This document shows positions 8,509 to 21,597 of a DNA stretch of 64,000 bases, piece by piece. Each line of letters opens with the position of its first letter. Position 1 is the stretch's first letter. Source of the stretch: Mycolicibacterium iranicum (GTDB lineage Bacteria > Actinomycetota > Actinomycetes > Mycobacteriales > Mycobacteriaceae). The translations under genes were made by a program, and so were the position numbers. The notes below the pieces were generated by a model that did not search any database, was not told where the DNA came from, and saw only the letters and a list, made by a program, of their open reading frames with translations. The DNA is taken from NCBI RefSeq assembly GCF_002101705.1, contig NZ_LQPC01000002.1, forward strand, positions 144,100 through 208,099, read 5' to 3'.

Positions 8509-9669
8509 CTAACCGGAGGGCTGTCTGGCCTGCTGTTCTGCGGCGTGATCCTCGATCGCCTTGCCGATGGCGTGCGCCGCCTGGTCGACGAACGAAGTAC
8601 CGCTGTCGGTGACCCAGTCGCGGGAGGCGATCGGTCCCGTGAGCTGGCCGGTGAAATGCGGAATAACGAACTCCGCGAACAGTTCGTAGCTGCGCAGCTT
8701 CGCGGCGGGCGGAGCCCAGTCGTGGTCGAAAAGCAGGAAGGCGCCGAAGCCGCCGTTGCTTGCCTCGACGAGTTCTTCGATCTTGGCGATCGCATCGGCG
8801 GGCGTGCCGATCACGGCGAATCCGGATTCCCGGTTGTTCGCGATGATCTCGGCGGGCGTCTCGCCCTGAACAGGTCCAGCGGGCAGGATATGCGTGAAAT
8901 AGTTTGAGAACTGCGCGATTCCGTACTCGACGTCGCGTTCGGCCTGTTCTCGGGTCTCGGCGAGATGCATCGGTCCGACCAGCCGCCACTTGGACCGGTC
9001 CGCGACGTGGCCGTGTTGCGCCGCAACCTCCTCCCACGTATTCCAATGCTGGGCAAGCAGATCCATGCCCTGCCTGGCGGTGGCGGCGATCGACAACATG
9101 CCGATGCCGTGCCTGCCCGCGCCGCGCGGGCCGGTGGGGGAAAACGACGCGGCGACCGCGATGTCGAAGCACGGGTCGCTGTAGGGCTTGAGTTGCAGTC
9201 GCGCGTCCTGCAGCGTGAATCCGTCGGTGTGCATCGCGACCGTCTCGCCGCGCAGCAATCGCACGATCGCATCGAGGCACTGCTCCATGCGGGGCCGTTG
9301 TTCATCGGCAGGGATTCCCAGCATGTGCGCGTCAGAGGTGAGCTGGCCCGGCCCGCAGCCGAGCATCACGCGACCCCGGGTGAGGTGGTCGAGCAGCACC
9401 ATGCGGTCGGCGAGCATCAACGGGTTGTGATAGGGCAGCGAGCTGACGCCCGTGCCGAGTTTGATGTGCTTGGTGCGTTCGGCTGCGACGCCGATGAACA
9501 CCTCGGGGGAGGCGATGATCTCGAATCCCGCGGAGTGGTGTTCACCCACCCACGCCTCGTGGAAGCCGAGGCGGTCCATCGCCGAGATCAGATCGAGATC
9601 GCGTTCGAGCGCGAGGGTGGGGTTCTGTCCGACCGGGTGGAACGGTGCCATGAAATTTCCGAAGCGCAT
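8509..9669 (-). CDS. Luciferase-like (LLM class) flavin-dependent oxidoreductase
   Basis: 386 residues with the luciferase-like monooxygenase TIM barrel. The N-terminal strand is MRFGNFMAPFHP, then GFHEAWVGEHHS and LGTGVSSLPYHNPLMLADRM, then the family signature GRVMLGCGPGQLTSDA. These enzymes use reduced FMN or F420. The HHS and GCGPG forms suit the FMN-type limonene-monooxygenase/alkanal-monooxygenase-like branch, but cofactor and substrate are not certain. It is the first gene of the reverse operon with the kinase-like and SnoaL-like genes and is divergent from the APC permease with about 100 bases between. No strong ribosome site was seen, so the message may be leaderless. Confidence 0.88.
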   Translation of the reverse strand: MRFGNFMAPFHPVGQNPTLALERDLDLISAMDRLGFHEAWVGEHHSAGFEIIASPEVFIGVAAERTKHIKLGTGVSSLPYHNPLMLADRMVLLDHLTRGRVMLGCGPGQLTSDAHMLGIPADEQRPRMEQCLDAIVRLLRGETVAMHTDGFTLQDARLQLKPYSDPCFDIAVAASFSPTGPRGAGRHGIGMLSIAATARQGMDLLAQHWNTWEEVAAQHGHVADRSKWRLVGPMHLAETREQAERDVEYGIAQFSNYFTHILPAGPVQGETPAEIIANNRESGFAVIGTPADAIAKIEELVEASNGGFGAFLLFDHDWAPPAAKLRSYELFAEFVIPHFTGQLTGPIASRDWVTDSGTSFVDQAAHAIGKAIEDHAAEQQARQPSG

Positions 9670-9769
9670 CTAGCCATTCTGACCGTCGTCCCGGCCCCGC
9701 AGGCACGCATCAGGAATAGTCGCTCGCCTTCGAGGCATTGATCGGCGTCGCCGGGGTACCTGCTCGGGC

Positions 9770-11110
9770 GTGACGTCTGAGACAGCTGCGCCGACCACCG
9801 AATCGACGAAACTCGCGCGCAAGATCACCGGTCCGCTGTTGTTCCTGTTCATCCTGGGTGACGTCCTGGGCGCCGGCATCTACGCGCTGATGGGCGAGCT
9901 TTCGGCTGAGGTCGGCGGTGTGCTGTGGGCTCCATTGGCCGTGGCGTTGGCTTTGGCCCTGCTGACCGCCGGGTCCTACGCCGAGCTGGTGACGAAGTAT
10001 CCACGTGCCGGGGGAGCGTCGGTCTTCGCCGAACGCGCCTTCGGTAAGCCGCTGATCTCGTTTCTGGTGGGGTTCAGCATGCTCGCCGCCGGCGTGACCA
10101 GCGCTGCCGGCCTGGCGCTGGCATTCTCCGGTGACTACCTCGCGACCTTCGTCGATGTCCCCGTCCCGCTGGCGGCCGTGGCATTCCTCGCGTTGGTCGC
10201 CTGCCTGAATGCTCGCGGCATCAGCGAGTCGTTGAAGTCGAATGTCGTCATGACGGTCATCGAGCTGTCAGGGCTCGTGCTGGTCGTCGGGGTCGTCGCT
10301 CTGATGGTAGGGCGGGGTGACGGCGATCTGGCGAGGGTCGGCGCGTTGCCCGACGGCACCACACCCGCGCTGGCGATCCTCGGCGGCGCTATCCTCGCGT
10401 ACTACTCCTTTGTCGGCTTCGAGACCTCGGCGAACGTGGTCGAGGAGATCAGGGATCCCAGCCGGGTGTACCCACGCGCGCTGTTCGGTGCCCTGCTCAC
10501 CGCCGGTCTCGTCTACGTGCTGGTCGGTCTCGCGAGCGCCATCGCGCTGCCGTCGGCGGAACTCTCTCAATCCTCAGGTCCGCTGCTCGACGTCGTCGCG
10601 GCGTCCGGGGTGGCGGTACCCGACTGGTTGTTCAGTCTGATCGCCCTCATCGCCGTGGCCAACGGCGCTCTGCTGACGATGATCATGTCGAGTCGGCTCA
10701 CCTTCGGCATGTCCGAACAGGGTCTGCTGCCAAGCATTTTCGCGCGTGTGCTGCCCAATCGCCGCACACCGTGGGTCGCGATCGTCGCAACGACCGTCGT
10801 CGCGATGATGCTCACGCTGATCGGAGATCTTTCGACACTGGCCGAGACGGTGGTGCTACTCCTGCTCTTCGTGTTCTTGTCGGCGAACGTGTCGGTGTTG
10901 GTGCTGCGCCGCGACCACGTCGACCACGACCACTTCCGCGTCTGGACGTTCGTTCCCGTTCTCGGAATCGGCTCGTGTCTGCTGCTACTCACGCAGCAGA
11001 GCAGCACGGTGTGGCTGCTGGCCGCTGCGCTGCTGGCGGCCGGGGTGGTGCTCTACTTCGTCGCCCGAAGGGCCGGCGCGGCGACGGGGACGCCAAACGG
11101 CTCCTCGTAG
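9770..11110 (+). CDS. APC-family amino acid permease
   Basis: 446 residues from a GTG start. About twelve hydrophobic helices are seen from residue 20 to the end. Helix 1 carries the APC substrate-site pattern (GDVLGAGIYALMG), and helix 6 carries AILAYYSFVGFETSANVVEEIRDPSR, which matches the FxGFE/EExxxP loop of amino acid transporters. The protein lies in the cytoplasmic membrane and should move an amino acid or polyamine by proton symport or exchange. The substrate is unknown. The gene is monocistronic, with 110 bases before the PAS-ANTAR gene. Confidence 0.9.
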   Translation: MTSETAAPTTESTKLARKITGPLLFLFILGDVLGAGIYALMGELSAEVGGVLWAPLAVALALALLTAGSYAELVTKYPRAGGASVFAERAFGKPLISFLVGFSMLAAGVTSAAGLALAFSGDYLATFVDVPVPLAAVAFLALVACLNARGISESLKSNVVMTVIELSGLVLVVGVVALMVGRGDGDLARVGALPDGTTPALAILGGAILAYYSFVGFETSANVVEEIRDPSRVYPRALFGALLTAGLVYVLVGLASAIALPSAELSQSSGPLLDVVAASGVAVPDWLFSLIALIAVANGALLTMIMSSRLTFGMSEQGLLPSIFARVLPNRRTPWVAIVATTVVAMMLTLIGDLSTLAETVVLLLLFVFLSANVSVLVLRRDHVDHDHFRVWTFVPVLGIGSCLLLLTQQSSTVWLLAAALLAAGVVLYFVARRAGAATGTPNGSS

Positions 11111-11220
11111 GCGCTCGGGGCCGTGCGGAAAGTTCGCCGGCAGCCATTCGGGAGCCGGGCAGCGCGCTTGCCCGCCCGCGAACTGGTTTGTAGCGGCCCG
11201 CCAGGTGGAATAATGGATCG

Positions 11221-11889
11221 ATGCCGCACACTGACCGGGTGTCTAAGCCCGCGTTGGACGAGTCTCTTCGGTCCAGTGGCGATCTCCGTGTCGGCAGTTT
11301 TCGGTTTTGGTTCGTCGGCCAGCGGTGGGAATGGTCCGACGAGGTTGCCCTCATGCACGGTTATCAGCCGGGCTCGGTCACGCCGACCACTGAGCTCCTC
11401 CTCGGGCACAAACACCCCGACGATCGCAGGCATGTGCAGGAGCTTCTCGACCAAGCCCTGCACGCGGGCGGCGCGTTCTCCAGCAGGCACCGCTTCATCG
11501 ACACGAACGGTCGTGAACACACCGTCCTCGTCCTCGCCGATCGAATGCTCGACGACAGCGGCGCCGTCGTGGGCACCGAGGGCTATTACGTCGATCTGAC
11601 GGCCACCCTGCACGAGGTGCGCCGCGACGCCCTCAACAATTCGCTGCCCGACCTGTTCGCCGCGCGCGCGGAGATCGAGCAGGCCAAGGGCGCGCTCATG
11701 CTGGTCTACGGGGTCGGCCCCGACCAGGCCTTCGAACTCCTGCAGTGGCGTTCGCAGCAGACCAACGTCAAGGTGCGGTTGTTGGCCGCCCAGATCGTCG
11801 AGGAGTTCCACACTGTGCGTGCCCAGCGTGACGACTTGAGACGGGAATTCGACCACCTCCTGCTGACCGTGCATCAGCGCGTCGGGTGA
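11221..11889 (+). CDS. PAS-ANTAR regulator
   Basis: 222 residues. The N-terminal half is a PAS fold (RFWFVGQRWEWSDEVALMHG to YYVDLTATL, about 25-135) of the kind common in actinobacterial ANTAR proteins. Residues 145-205 form an ANTAR RNA-binding domain (AARAEIEQAKGALMLVYGV, then AFELLQWRSQQTNVKVRLLA). ANTAR domains bind paired hairpins in nascent RNA and cause antitermination. This protein would link a PAS signal to transcript read-through. Its stop overlaps the next start by 4 bp (GTGA), so it leads a translationally coupled four-gene signalling operon. Confidence 0.9.
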   Translation: MPHTDRVSKPALDESLRSSGDLRVGSFRFWFVGQRWEWSDEVALMHGYQPGSVTPTTELLLGHKHPDDRRHVQELLDQALHAGGAFSSRHRFIDTNGREHTVLVLADRMLDDSGAVVGTEGYYVDLTATLHEVRRDALNNSLPDLFAARAEIEQAKGALMLVYGVGPDQAFELLQWRSQQTNVKVRLLAAQIVEEFHTVRAQRDDLRREFDHLLLTVHQRVG

Positions 11890-12265
11890 GGGTGCGAGAA
11901 CGCGTGGGACTGCTGGAGATCGTGCAGGACGTGCACGACGGCGCCGTCGTGGTCCGCGCGGGCGGCGAAGTCGATTCGCGCACAGTTGATTCGCTGTCTG
12001 AGGCGCTCACGGCCGCGGTCGCCGAGGCTGTCACCCGTCCGGCCCGGGTGCTCGTCGTCGAATTGGACGGTGTCACATATTTCGGCAGCGCAGGGCTCAA
12101 CGCCCTGCTCAATTGCTCCGAGAAGGCGCGCGCGGAGGGTGTCGCGGTGCGTGTGGTAGCGACCGGCGCCGAGGTCCTGCGGCCCATCGAGGTGACGAAG
12201 ATCAACACCGTCCTACCGCCCTACCGCAGTCTGGGCGAGGCTCTTGCGGTGACGGACGAAACGCA

Positions 12266-12269
<4 letters not shown>
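11886..12269 (+). CDS. STAS-domain anti-anti-sigma factor
   Basis: 127 residues from a GTG that overlaps the upstream TGA. A single STAS domain covers most of the chain (VVVRAGGEVDSRTVDSLSEAL to RVVATGAEVLRPIEV). The phospho-acceptor region reads VTYFGSAGLNALL, where the Ser is the residue normally phosphorylated by an RsbW-type kinase. It is the natural partner of the RsbW-like ATPase at the end of the next protein: binding when unphosphorylated would release a sigma factor. Its stop overlaps the kinase start (GTGA), which favours fixed stoichiometry. Confidence 0.88.
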
Positions 12270-16431
<4,162 letters not shown>

Positions 16432-16435
<4 letters not shown>

Positions 16436-16746
16436 TGGCGACCCCGCTTCAGCTCAGCACCCATCGCCGCGATGACGGCCGACTTGTGCTGGCCGCTGTC
16501 GGCGAGCTCGACCTCAGCAATATCGAGGTGTTCAGCAGCGCGCTGCGCGACGCTGCGGCCGGAGCCGACGGCACGCCGTTGCGCGTGGACCTCACTGCGG
16601 TGGAGTATCTCGACAGCGGCGCGATCAATGTGCTTTTCGATCATGCGGAGTCCATCGACCTTGTCGTGAATCCGATGCTGCTGCCTGTGCTGACGGTCAG
16701 CGGGCTGACCGAAGTCGTGACAGTCAAGCCGGGTCCGGACAGTTAG
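16432..16746 (+). CDS. STAS-domain anti-sigma factor antagonist
   Basis: 104 residues. GTG at 16432 and ATG at 16435 are adjacent, and both overlap the kinase stop codon. One STAS domain (LVLAAVGELDLSNIEVFSSAL, then VEYLDSGAINVLFDHA) carries the phosphorylatable Ser in LDSGAI. It is the second STAS protein of the operon. One of the two may bind a sigma-free anti-sigma factor while the other is the substrate of the SpoIIE phosphatase. Its stop overlaps the convergent polymerase stop by 4 bp, leaving no room for a classical terminator between them. Confidence 0.87.
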
Positions 16747-17723
16747 TCAGCTGCGCCGCCGCTGCGGGCTCGATGGGTCGCCCTCTCGCGGGCGCGGCGT
16801 TTTCCCTCGTGCATCGCCGCCACCCTGGCGACTGGGATGGTGTGGCCGTGCGCGATCAGGTCCTCCGGCAATCGCTGAGCAGCGGGCATCTCGTCGGCCC
16901 AGGGATCTTTCCCGGCCAGGGCGTCGACAGCGGTCCGCACGGTGAAGTCGGCGGGCGATACCCGGTCGAGGTCTGACCATGCGACCGGGAACGACACCGG
17001 CGTGCCTGCCCGCAGCCTCGGGCTGTAGGCCGCGGCCACCGTCGCGCCTCCTGCGCGGGTGGCATCAACGAATACTTTGCCGGCCCGGTCCTCGACGATG
17101 AAGGCCGTCGTGGCGATCGACGGGTCGAGGGCCTCGGCCCGGGCAGCCAACGCGCGGGTCGCTGCGGCCACATCGTCGCCCGGTGCGCTGTCGTCGATGG
17201 GCACGAAGATGTGCACGCCTCGCGACCCGCTCGTCTTCACCGCGCCGGACAAGCCGCTGTCGGTGAGCGCCCGGCGCACCAAATTTGCCACGGCCACCAC
17301 CGCGGAGAAGTCGGCGTCAGCGGGTGGGTCGAGGTCGAGGATCAGGTGGGTCGGACGGTAGATGTTGTCGGCCAGTCCGAGCGCGGGGTGGTATTCGATC
17401 GCGCGTTGATTCGCCAGCCACAGCAGCGTGCGCCGGTCGTCGCACAGCGCATAGTGGATCTCGCGCTTGGACGCCTCGGCCCAAATGCCCACGGTGCGGA
17501 CCCAGTCGGGCGTGTACTTGGGGACGTTTTTCTGCATGAACGGAGCACGGCCCCGCAACGCGCGCAGCACGGTCAACGGCCGGTCGGCCAGCACGGGCAG
17601 CATCCTGTCGGCGACGGCGTCGAGATAGTCGACAAGGTCGCGTTTCGTGGCACCGGAATCCTCGGTGAGCTCCTGATCCAGGTTCGTCAGGTCCACTCCA
17701 GCCCGCTGCTCGTCGGTGCTCAT
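16743..17723 (-). CDS. Stand-alone LigD-type polymerase/primase (PolD family)
   Basis: 326 residues, the size of an archaeo-eukaryotic primase domain without a ligase or nuclease part. Catalytic motif I is HLILDLDPPAD (the two Asp), motif II is TSGSRGVHIFVP, and a third acidic region lies in FIVEDRAGKVFVDAT. Known mycobacterial relatives (PolD1, PolD2) fill gaps with ribonucleotides in end joining and base-excision repair. No Ku or ligase gene adjoins, as is usual for the unlinked versions. The extra C-terminal tail is basic (GKRRARERATHRARSGG) and may help DNA contact. Confidence 0.88.
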   Translation of the reverse strand: MSTDEQRAGVDLTNLDQELTEDSGATKRDLVDYLDAVADRMLPVLADRPLTVLRALRGRAPFMQKNVPKYTPDWVRTVGIWAEASKREIHYALCDDRRTLLWLANQRAIEYHPALGLADNIYRPTHLILDLDPPADADFSAVVAVANLVRRALTDSGLSGAVKTSGSRGVHIFVPIDDSAPGDDVAAATRALAARAEALDPSIATTAFIVEDRAGKVFVDATRAGGATVAAAYSPRLRAGTPVSFPVAWSDLDRVSPADFTVRTAVDALAGKDPWADEMPAAQRLPEDLIAHGHTIPVARVAAMHEGKRRARERATHRARSGGAAD

Positions 17724-17825
17724 CCACCCAGCCTATGGGCCGCAGGCCGGCGAAAAGATGCTCTGCCAACATAAGTCGGGATTCCGCCGCGATATCCATG
17801 ATCGGCGCTTAACGTTTGGGTTCAT

Positions 17826-19877
17826 ATGGACCGGAGCCCATCGAGGGAGCCCGACGATCCGCCCACCGCGATCGACACGGCGCCACCTGCTACCGCGACA
17901 GCGGAGACCTCTGCCGTACCGCAGGTCGACGATCAGGAAAAGCCGGGACGGGAACTCCGCGGATGGATCCATCATTTCGTCGCCGGTGTCGCGTTCGCTG
18001 TCGCGATACTGACCATCTGGCAGGTCTTTCGGCCGCTGTCGCAGGGCAGCCAGTTCTACCTCATCGTGTTCCTGTCAGGATCCCTGCCGCTGGTGTATCT
18101 GGTCTACCGATCGGGGTGGGGAAGGCTCGACCCCGAGGACAGGCCCGGCGTTCTGGACTGGGTCCTGGCGGCGCTGACTCTTCTGGTGTGCCTCTATCCG
18201 GTGCTGCCCATGCGCATCGGATCGGCCGGCGGCGGCTACAACGCGTTTCTTGACCGCCAGGGCACGCTCGGTCCCCTTGACGTCGTGATGGGCGCACTGC
18301 TGCTGGTGCTCATCCTCGAAGCGTGCCGACGGACCACCGGCTGGGCGCTGCCGATCGTGTGCGGGCTGTTCCTGGCCTACGGGTACTACGGGGGACTGTT
18401 GCCGCAGGGGTGGGCGATCGCCCACGCCGGTTTGGATTTCGACCAGATCATCGACGCGCTGTACAACTCGGGCAGCGGATTCTTCGGAACCCCTCTCGAT
18501 GTCGCGGCGACCTACATCGTGTTGTTCACCATCTACGGTGCCGTACTCGAACTGTCCGGCGGCGCGCGGTTCTTCGTCGATCTCTCGGTGGCCGCATTCC
18601 GCCGTTCACGCAGCGCTGCGGGGCGGACGGCGGTGGCGTCGGGGTTCCTGCTCGGCACGGTGTCCGGATCAGGCACCGCGACCGCAGTCAGCGTGGGTGC
18701 GGTGACATGGCCGATCATGCGGCGCGCGGGATACACGCCCGAACGAGCGGGCGGCGTGCTCGCCGCAGCCGGTGTGGGTGCACTACTGTCACCGCCCACC
18801 CTGGGTGCGGCGGCGTTCATCGTCGCCGAATACCTCGAGGTCTCGTACCTGACGGTGCTGGGGTGGGCCATGATCCCGACGGTCCTCTATTACCTGGGCA
18901 TTTTCCTTGCCGTGGAGATCGATGCCAGGCGCTTCGGGATGAGGGCAGCGCATCTGGAAACCAAGTCTCCGTGGAAGTTACTGGGCCGCTTCGGATATCA
19001 CTTCTCGTCACTGATCGCGATCGTGGTGCTACTGGCGGTCGGGATGTCTGCGACGCGGGCGGTGGTGTACGCGACCATGTTGGCTGTCCTGCTCTCTTTT
19101 CTCGACCGCCGCTACCGGCTGACTCCGCGACGGCTGTTCGATGCACTCAGCACAGGAGTGCGCGGGGTACTGCCGGTGGTCGCCGTATGTGCCGCCGCCG
19201 GCGTGATCACGGCGATGACGACGAAAACCGGTCTGGGCGCTCAGTTTTCGTCAGTCCTCGTCGGTGGTGTTGATGCGCTCACCGACAACCGCACGATGAT
19301 GCTGGCCCTGACGGCCGTGTTCGCGGCCGTCGCGCTGGCGCTTCTTGGCCTGGCGATCCCGGTGACGGCCTCGTTCGTCATCGGCTGGGTCATCATCGGG
19401 CCTGCACTGCTGGCGCTCGACGTTCCTGCTCCCGCGGCTGCGATGTTCGTCTTCTACTACTCGGTGCTGTCCGAGGTCACGCCGCCTACGGCGCTCGCGG
19501 CCGTCGGCGCGTCCGCGGTCACCGGCGGCCGTGCGATCCCGACCATGTGGCAGGCGCTGCGCTACGCAGCCCCTGCCTTCCTGGTGCCGATCGCCTTGGT
19601 GTTGACCGATCCCGGTGAGTACCTGCTGGGCCGCGGGCCGTGGATCGGCGTCGTCTGGGCGTCGGCCGTCGCGGCCGTCGGCATCGTCGCACTGTCGTTC
19701 GCCGCTGGCGGCTGGGCGCTCGGCGCGGGCGCGATGGGCCGAATCTCGCGCATCCTCACCGCGATTGCGGCCCTGCTGTTGCTCTTCCTGAATCCCGTCA
19801 CGATCGCGGCCGGATTCGCGTTCCTGCTGGGCGCGGTAGCGCTCACCTTCATCAGCAACAAGAGGAGACCGACATGA
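17826..19877 (+). CDS. TRAP transporter fused membrane permease (DctQM type)
   Basis: 683 residues. A disordered, acidic and Thr/Pro-rich N-terminus (1-50) is followed by the small DctQ-like four-helix part and the large DctM-like part. The large part contains SGSGTATAVSVGAVTWP, GGVLAAAGVGALLSPPTLGAAAF and YYSVLSEVTPPTALAAVGA, the hallmarks of fused TRAP permeases that partner TAXI binding proteins. It moves an organic acid or similar solute by ion symport. The ATG at 17826 lacks a clear ribosome site. The binding-protein gene overlaps it by 4 bp (ATGA), so the two are coupled. Confidence 0.92.
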   Translation: MDRSPSREPDDPPTAIDTAPPATATAETSAVPQVDDQEKPGRELRGWIHHFVAGVAFAVAILTIWQVFRPLSQGSQFYLIVFLSGSLPLVYLVYRSGWGRLDPEDRPGVLDWVLAALTLLVCLYPVLPMRIGSAGGGYNAFLDRQGTLGPLDVVMGALLLVLILEACRRTTGWALPIVCGLFLAYGYYGGLLPQGWAIAHAGLDFDQIIDALYNSGSGFFGTPLDVAATYIVLFTIYGAVLELSGGARFFVDLSVAAFRRSRSAAGRTAVASGFLLGTVSGSGTATAVSVGAVTWPIMRRAGYTPERAGGVLAAAGVGALLSPPTLGAAAFIVAEYLEVSYLTVLGWAMIPTVLYYLGIFLAVEIDARRFGMRAAHLETKSPWKLLGRFGYHFSSLIAIVVLLAVGMSATRAVVYATMLAVLLSFLDRRYRLTPRRLFDALSTGVRGVLPVVAVCAAAGVITAMTTKTGLGAQFSSVLVGGVDALTDNRTMMLALTAVFAAVALALLGLAIPVTASFVIGWVIIGPALLALDVPAPAAAMFVFYYSVLSEVTPPTALAAVGASAVTGGRAIPTMWQALRYAAPAFLVPIALVLTDPGEYLLGRGPWIGVVWASAVAAVGIVALSFAAGGWALGAGAMGRISRILTAIAALLLLFLNPVTIAAGFAFLLGAVALTFISNKRRPT

Positions 19878-20914
19878 GGATGACCAACGGGAGGACGACG
19901 AACATGAAACGCAGCGTGACGGTGTTGGCGGCACTGGTGCTCACCGGGGCAGCGGCAACAGCCTGTGGCGGCAGGCAGGATGCGCCTGCCGCCGATTCCG
20001 GTGGCGAGATCACCTGCGAGGTGGGCTCCGATACGCGGGTCAGCATTGCCACAGGAAATTCGACCGGCGTGTACTTCTCGCTCGGAAATGCCTACGCCGA
20101 ACAGATTTCGGCCGCCACCAACGGCACTGTGAAGGCGACCGCAGCGGAGACGGGTGCGTCGGTGCAGAACATCGAACAATTGGTCGCGGGCAGCTACCAG
20201 GTCGCGTTCTCGCTCGCCGACACCGCATCTGACGCCATCGAAGGCACCGGTAGCTTCGACGGCAAAGAGCAGCCGATACAGGCGATTTCGCGCATCTACC
20301 CCAACTACACCCAGGTCGTCGTCCGCAAGGACAGCGGCATCACGTCGCTCGCCGACATGCGGGGCAAGCGCGTGTCGACAGGATCGCCGGGCTCCGGTAC
20401 CGAGGTCATCGCCAACCGGCTGCTCGAAACCGCGGGCCTGAACCCTCAGTCCGACGTCGCCGCGCAACGGCTCGACCTGACCAAGACCGTCGACGGAATG
20501 AAGGACGGGTCGATCGACGCGCTGTTCTGGTCCGGCGGTCTGCCGACACCGGGCATCACGGATCTGTTCACCTCGATCGGCAACGATGTCAGCTTCATCG
20601 ACATCACCTCGCAGCTGGGCCCGATGGCCGAGATCAGCCCCGCCTACGAGGAAGGTCTCATCCCGGCTGCGACCTACCAGCTGCCGTCCGACGTACCGAC
20701 GATTGTCGTGCCCAACATGCTCCTGGTGCGCAACGACCTCGATGCCAATCTGGCGTGCGTGCTGACCAAGACGCTGTTCGAGAAGCAGCCTGAGCTGGCC
20801 AAGGTCGTCGGCGCGGCCAAAGGCATCACGCTGGAGAACGCGCGCAACACCGATCCCGTCCCGCTGAACCGCGGCGCCGAGCTCGCCCTCGACGAGCTGA
20901 ACGCCCCGAAATAG
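19874..20914 (+). CDS. TAXI-family TRAP solute-binding lipoprotein
   Basis: 346 residues from the ATG at 19874 (AGGAG seven bases upstream), or 336 from the ATG at 19904, which also has GGGAGG and gives a more usual signal peptide (MKRSVTVLAALVLTG). The signal ends in ATAC, a fair lipobox, so the protein should be lipid-anchored outside the membrane. The TAXI signature is clear: RVSIATGNSTGVYFSLGNAYA, then SLADMRGKRVSTGSPGSGTEV. It hands solute to the fused permease just upstream. The ligand cannot be told from sequence. Confidence 0.9.
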   Translation: MRMTNGRTTNMKRSVTVLAALVLTGAAATACGGRQDAPAADSGGEITCEVGSDTRVSIATGNSTGVYFSLGNAYAEQISAATNGTVKATAAETGASVQNIEQLVAGSYQVAFSLADTASDAIEGTGSFDGKEQPIQAISRIYPNYTQVVVRKDSGITSLADMRGKRVSTGSPGSGTEVIANRLLETAGLNPQSDVAAQRLDLTKTVDGMKDGSIDALFWSGGLPTPGITDLFTSIGNDVSFIDITSQLGPMAEISPAYEEGLIPAATYQLPSDVPTIVVPNMLLVRNDLDANLACVLTKTLFEKQPELAKVVGAAKGITLENARNTDPVPLNRGAELALDELNAPK

Positions 20915-21041
20915 CTCTCAGGTGGATCTCTCCGCACCGCGCCTGGTGCGAGCCGCGGTCGCGCAGCATTGCGTTTGCTGTAATGACTGCTGTGGAATTG
21001 TTGCGAGTTAGCTGTGTTTTTTGCGGCGCAGTGTGAGACGG

Positions 21042-21069
21042 TTGACATCGCAACTAGACCACCTTGTAC
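21042..21069 (+). promoter_or_regulatory. Candidate sigma-70-type promoter
   Basis: TTGACA (21042-21047) is followed after 16 bases by TTGTAC (21064-21069). It lies 21 bases before the start codon of the small secreted protein. The -35 is a perfect match, the -10 is weak. Earlier bases 20,915-21,041 hold no gene. Confidence 0.4.
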
Positions 21070-21090
21070 CCGACCCCAGGGAGTGTCCGA

Positions 21091-21444
21091 ATGAATCGCG
21101 CCCGTACCGCCGTTCTCGCTCGCAGTGCGAAAGCACTTGGGGTGGTGGGGCTCGGCGCATTCGGCGCCATGGCATTTGTCGGGCTCGGTTCGGGCGTGGC
21201 CGGAGCGGACGTCGAAGAAGTCGCCCCGGGACCCATCGTCACGAGCCGGCAGGCGTCGGAGAACTCGGTGATCCGCATCAACGATCCCGGCGTGGCCCGG
21301 GGAATCTCGGAGGCTCGACTGGGTGAGTCGGGCGTCGTTCACGCGCAGGGAGAGGTCCGCGACAGCACGAAAGCGGTCAACGGAACCCGGTCCCGCCCGT
21401 TCCGCGGCGGTTACGCACCGGGCCCTGCCATCGGCGACTGGTGA
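21091..21444 (+). CDS. Small secreted protein of unknown function
   Basis: 117 residues from the ATG at 21091, with GGGAG eight bases upstream; the frame opens slightly earlier but the signal peptide fits this start. Residues 1-39 are a long signal peptide (RARTAVLARSAKALGVVGLG, then GVAGAD with likely cleavage after AGA). The mature chain of about 78 residues is polar, lacks cysteines and ends GGYAPGPAIGDW. I do not recognise the family. It lies upstream of the mmpL gene, but two inverted repeats and a promoter stand between, so they are probably separately controlled. Confidence 0.68.
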   Translation: MNRARTAVLARSAKALGVVGLGAFGAMAFVGLGSGVAGADVEEVAPGPIVTSRQASENSVIRINDPGVARGISEARLGESGVVHAQGEVRDSTKAVNGTRSRPFRGGYAPGPAIGDW

Positions 21445-21482
21445 TCTGACCCCTTAGGGCCGCAGCTGAAGCTGTGAAAACG

Positions 21483-21503
21483 CTGTCAACCCTCGATTGA
21501 CAG
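21483..21503 (+). promoter_or_regulatory. Inverted repeat overlapping the -35 of the mmpL promoter
   Basis: CTGTCAA-N7-TTGACAG is a perfect 7-bp inverted repeat. Its right arm contains TTGACA (21497-21502), which with TACATG at 21521-21526 (18-bp spacing) makes a good promoter for mmpL. A bound repressor here would block the -35. It could alternatively be a hairpin ending the upstream small gene, but no T-run follows. Confidence 0.5.
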
Positions 21504-21534
21504 TGAATGTTTTGACGGGCTACATGTATGACAC

Positions 21535-21553
21535 GTGACACACCATGTGTCAC
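21535..21553 (+). promoter_or_regulatory. 19-bp perfect palindrome upstream of mmpL
   Basis: GTGACACA-CCA-TGTGTCAC has 8-bp perfect arms about 9 bases after the likely -10 box and 45 bases before the mmpL start. TetR-type repressors often bind such sites at mmpL genes. No regulator gene adjoins, so the protein that binds would be encoded elsewhere. Confidence 0.6.
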
Positions 21554-21597
21554 GCGGGCCGCTGTTTTTGCGGCGGATGTCAGCCTGATCGGGGGCG

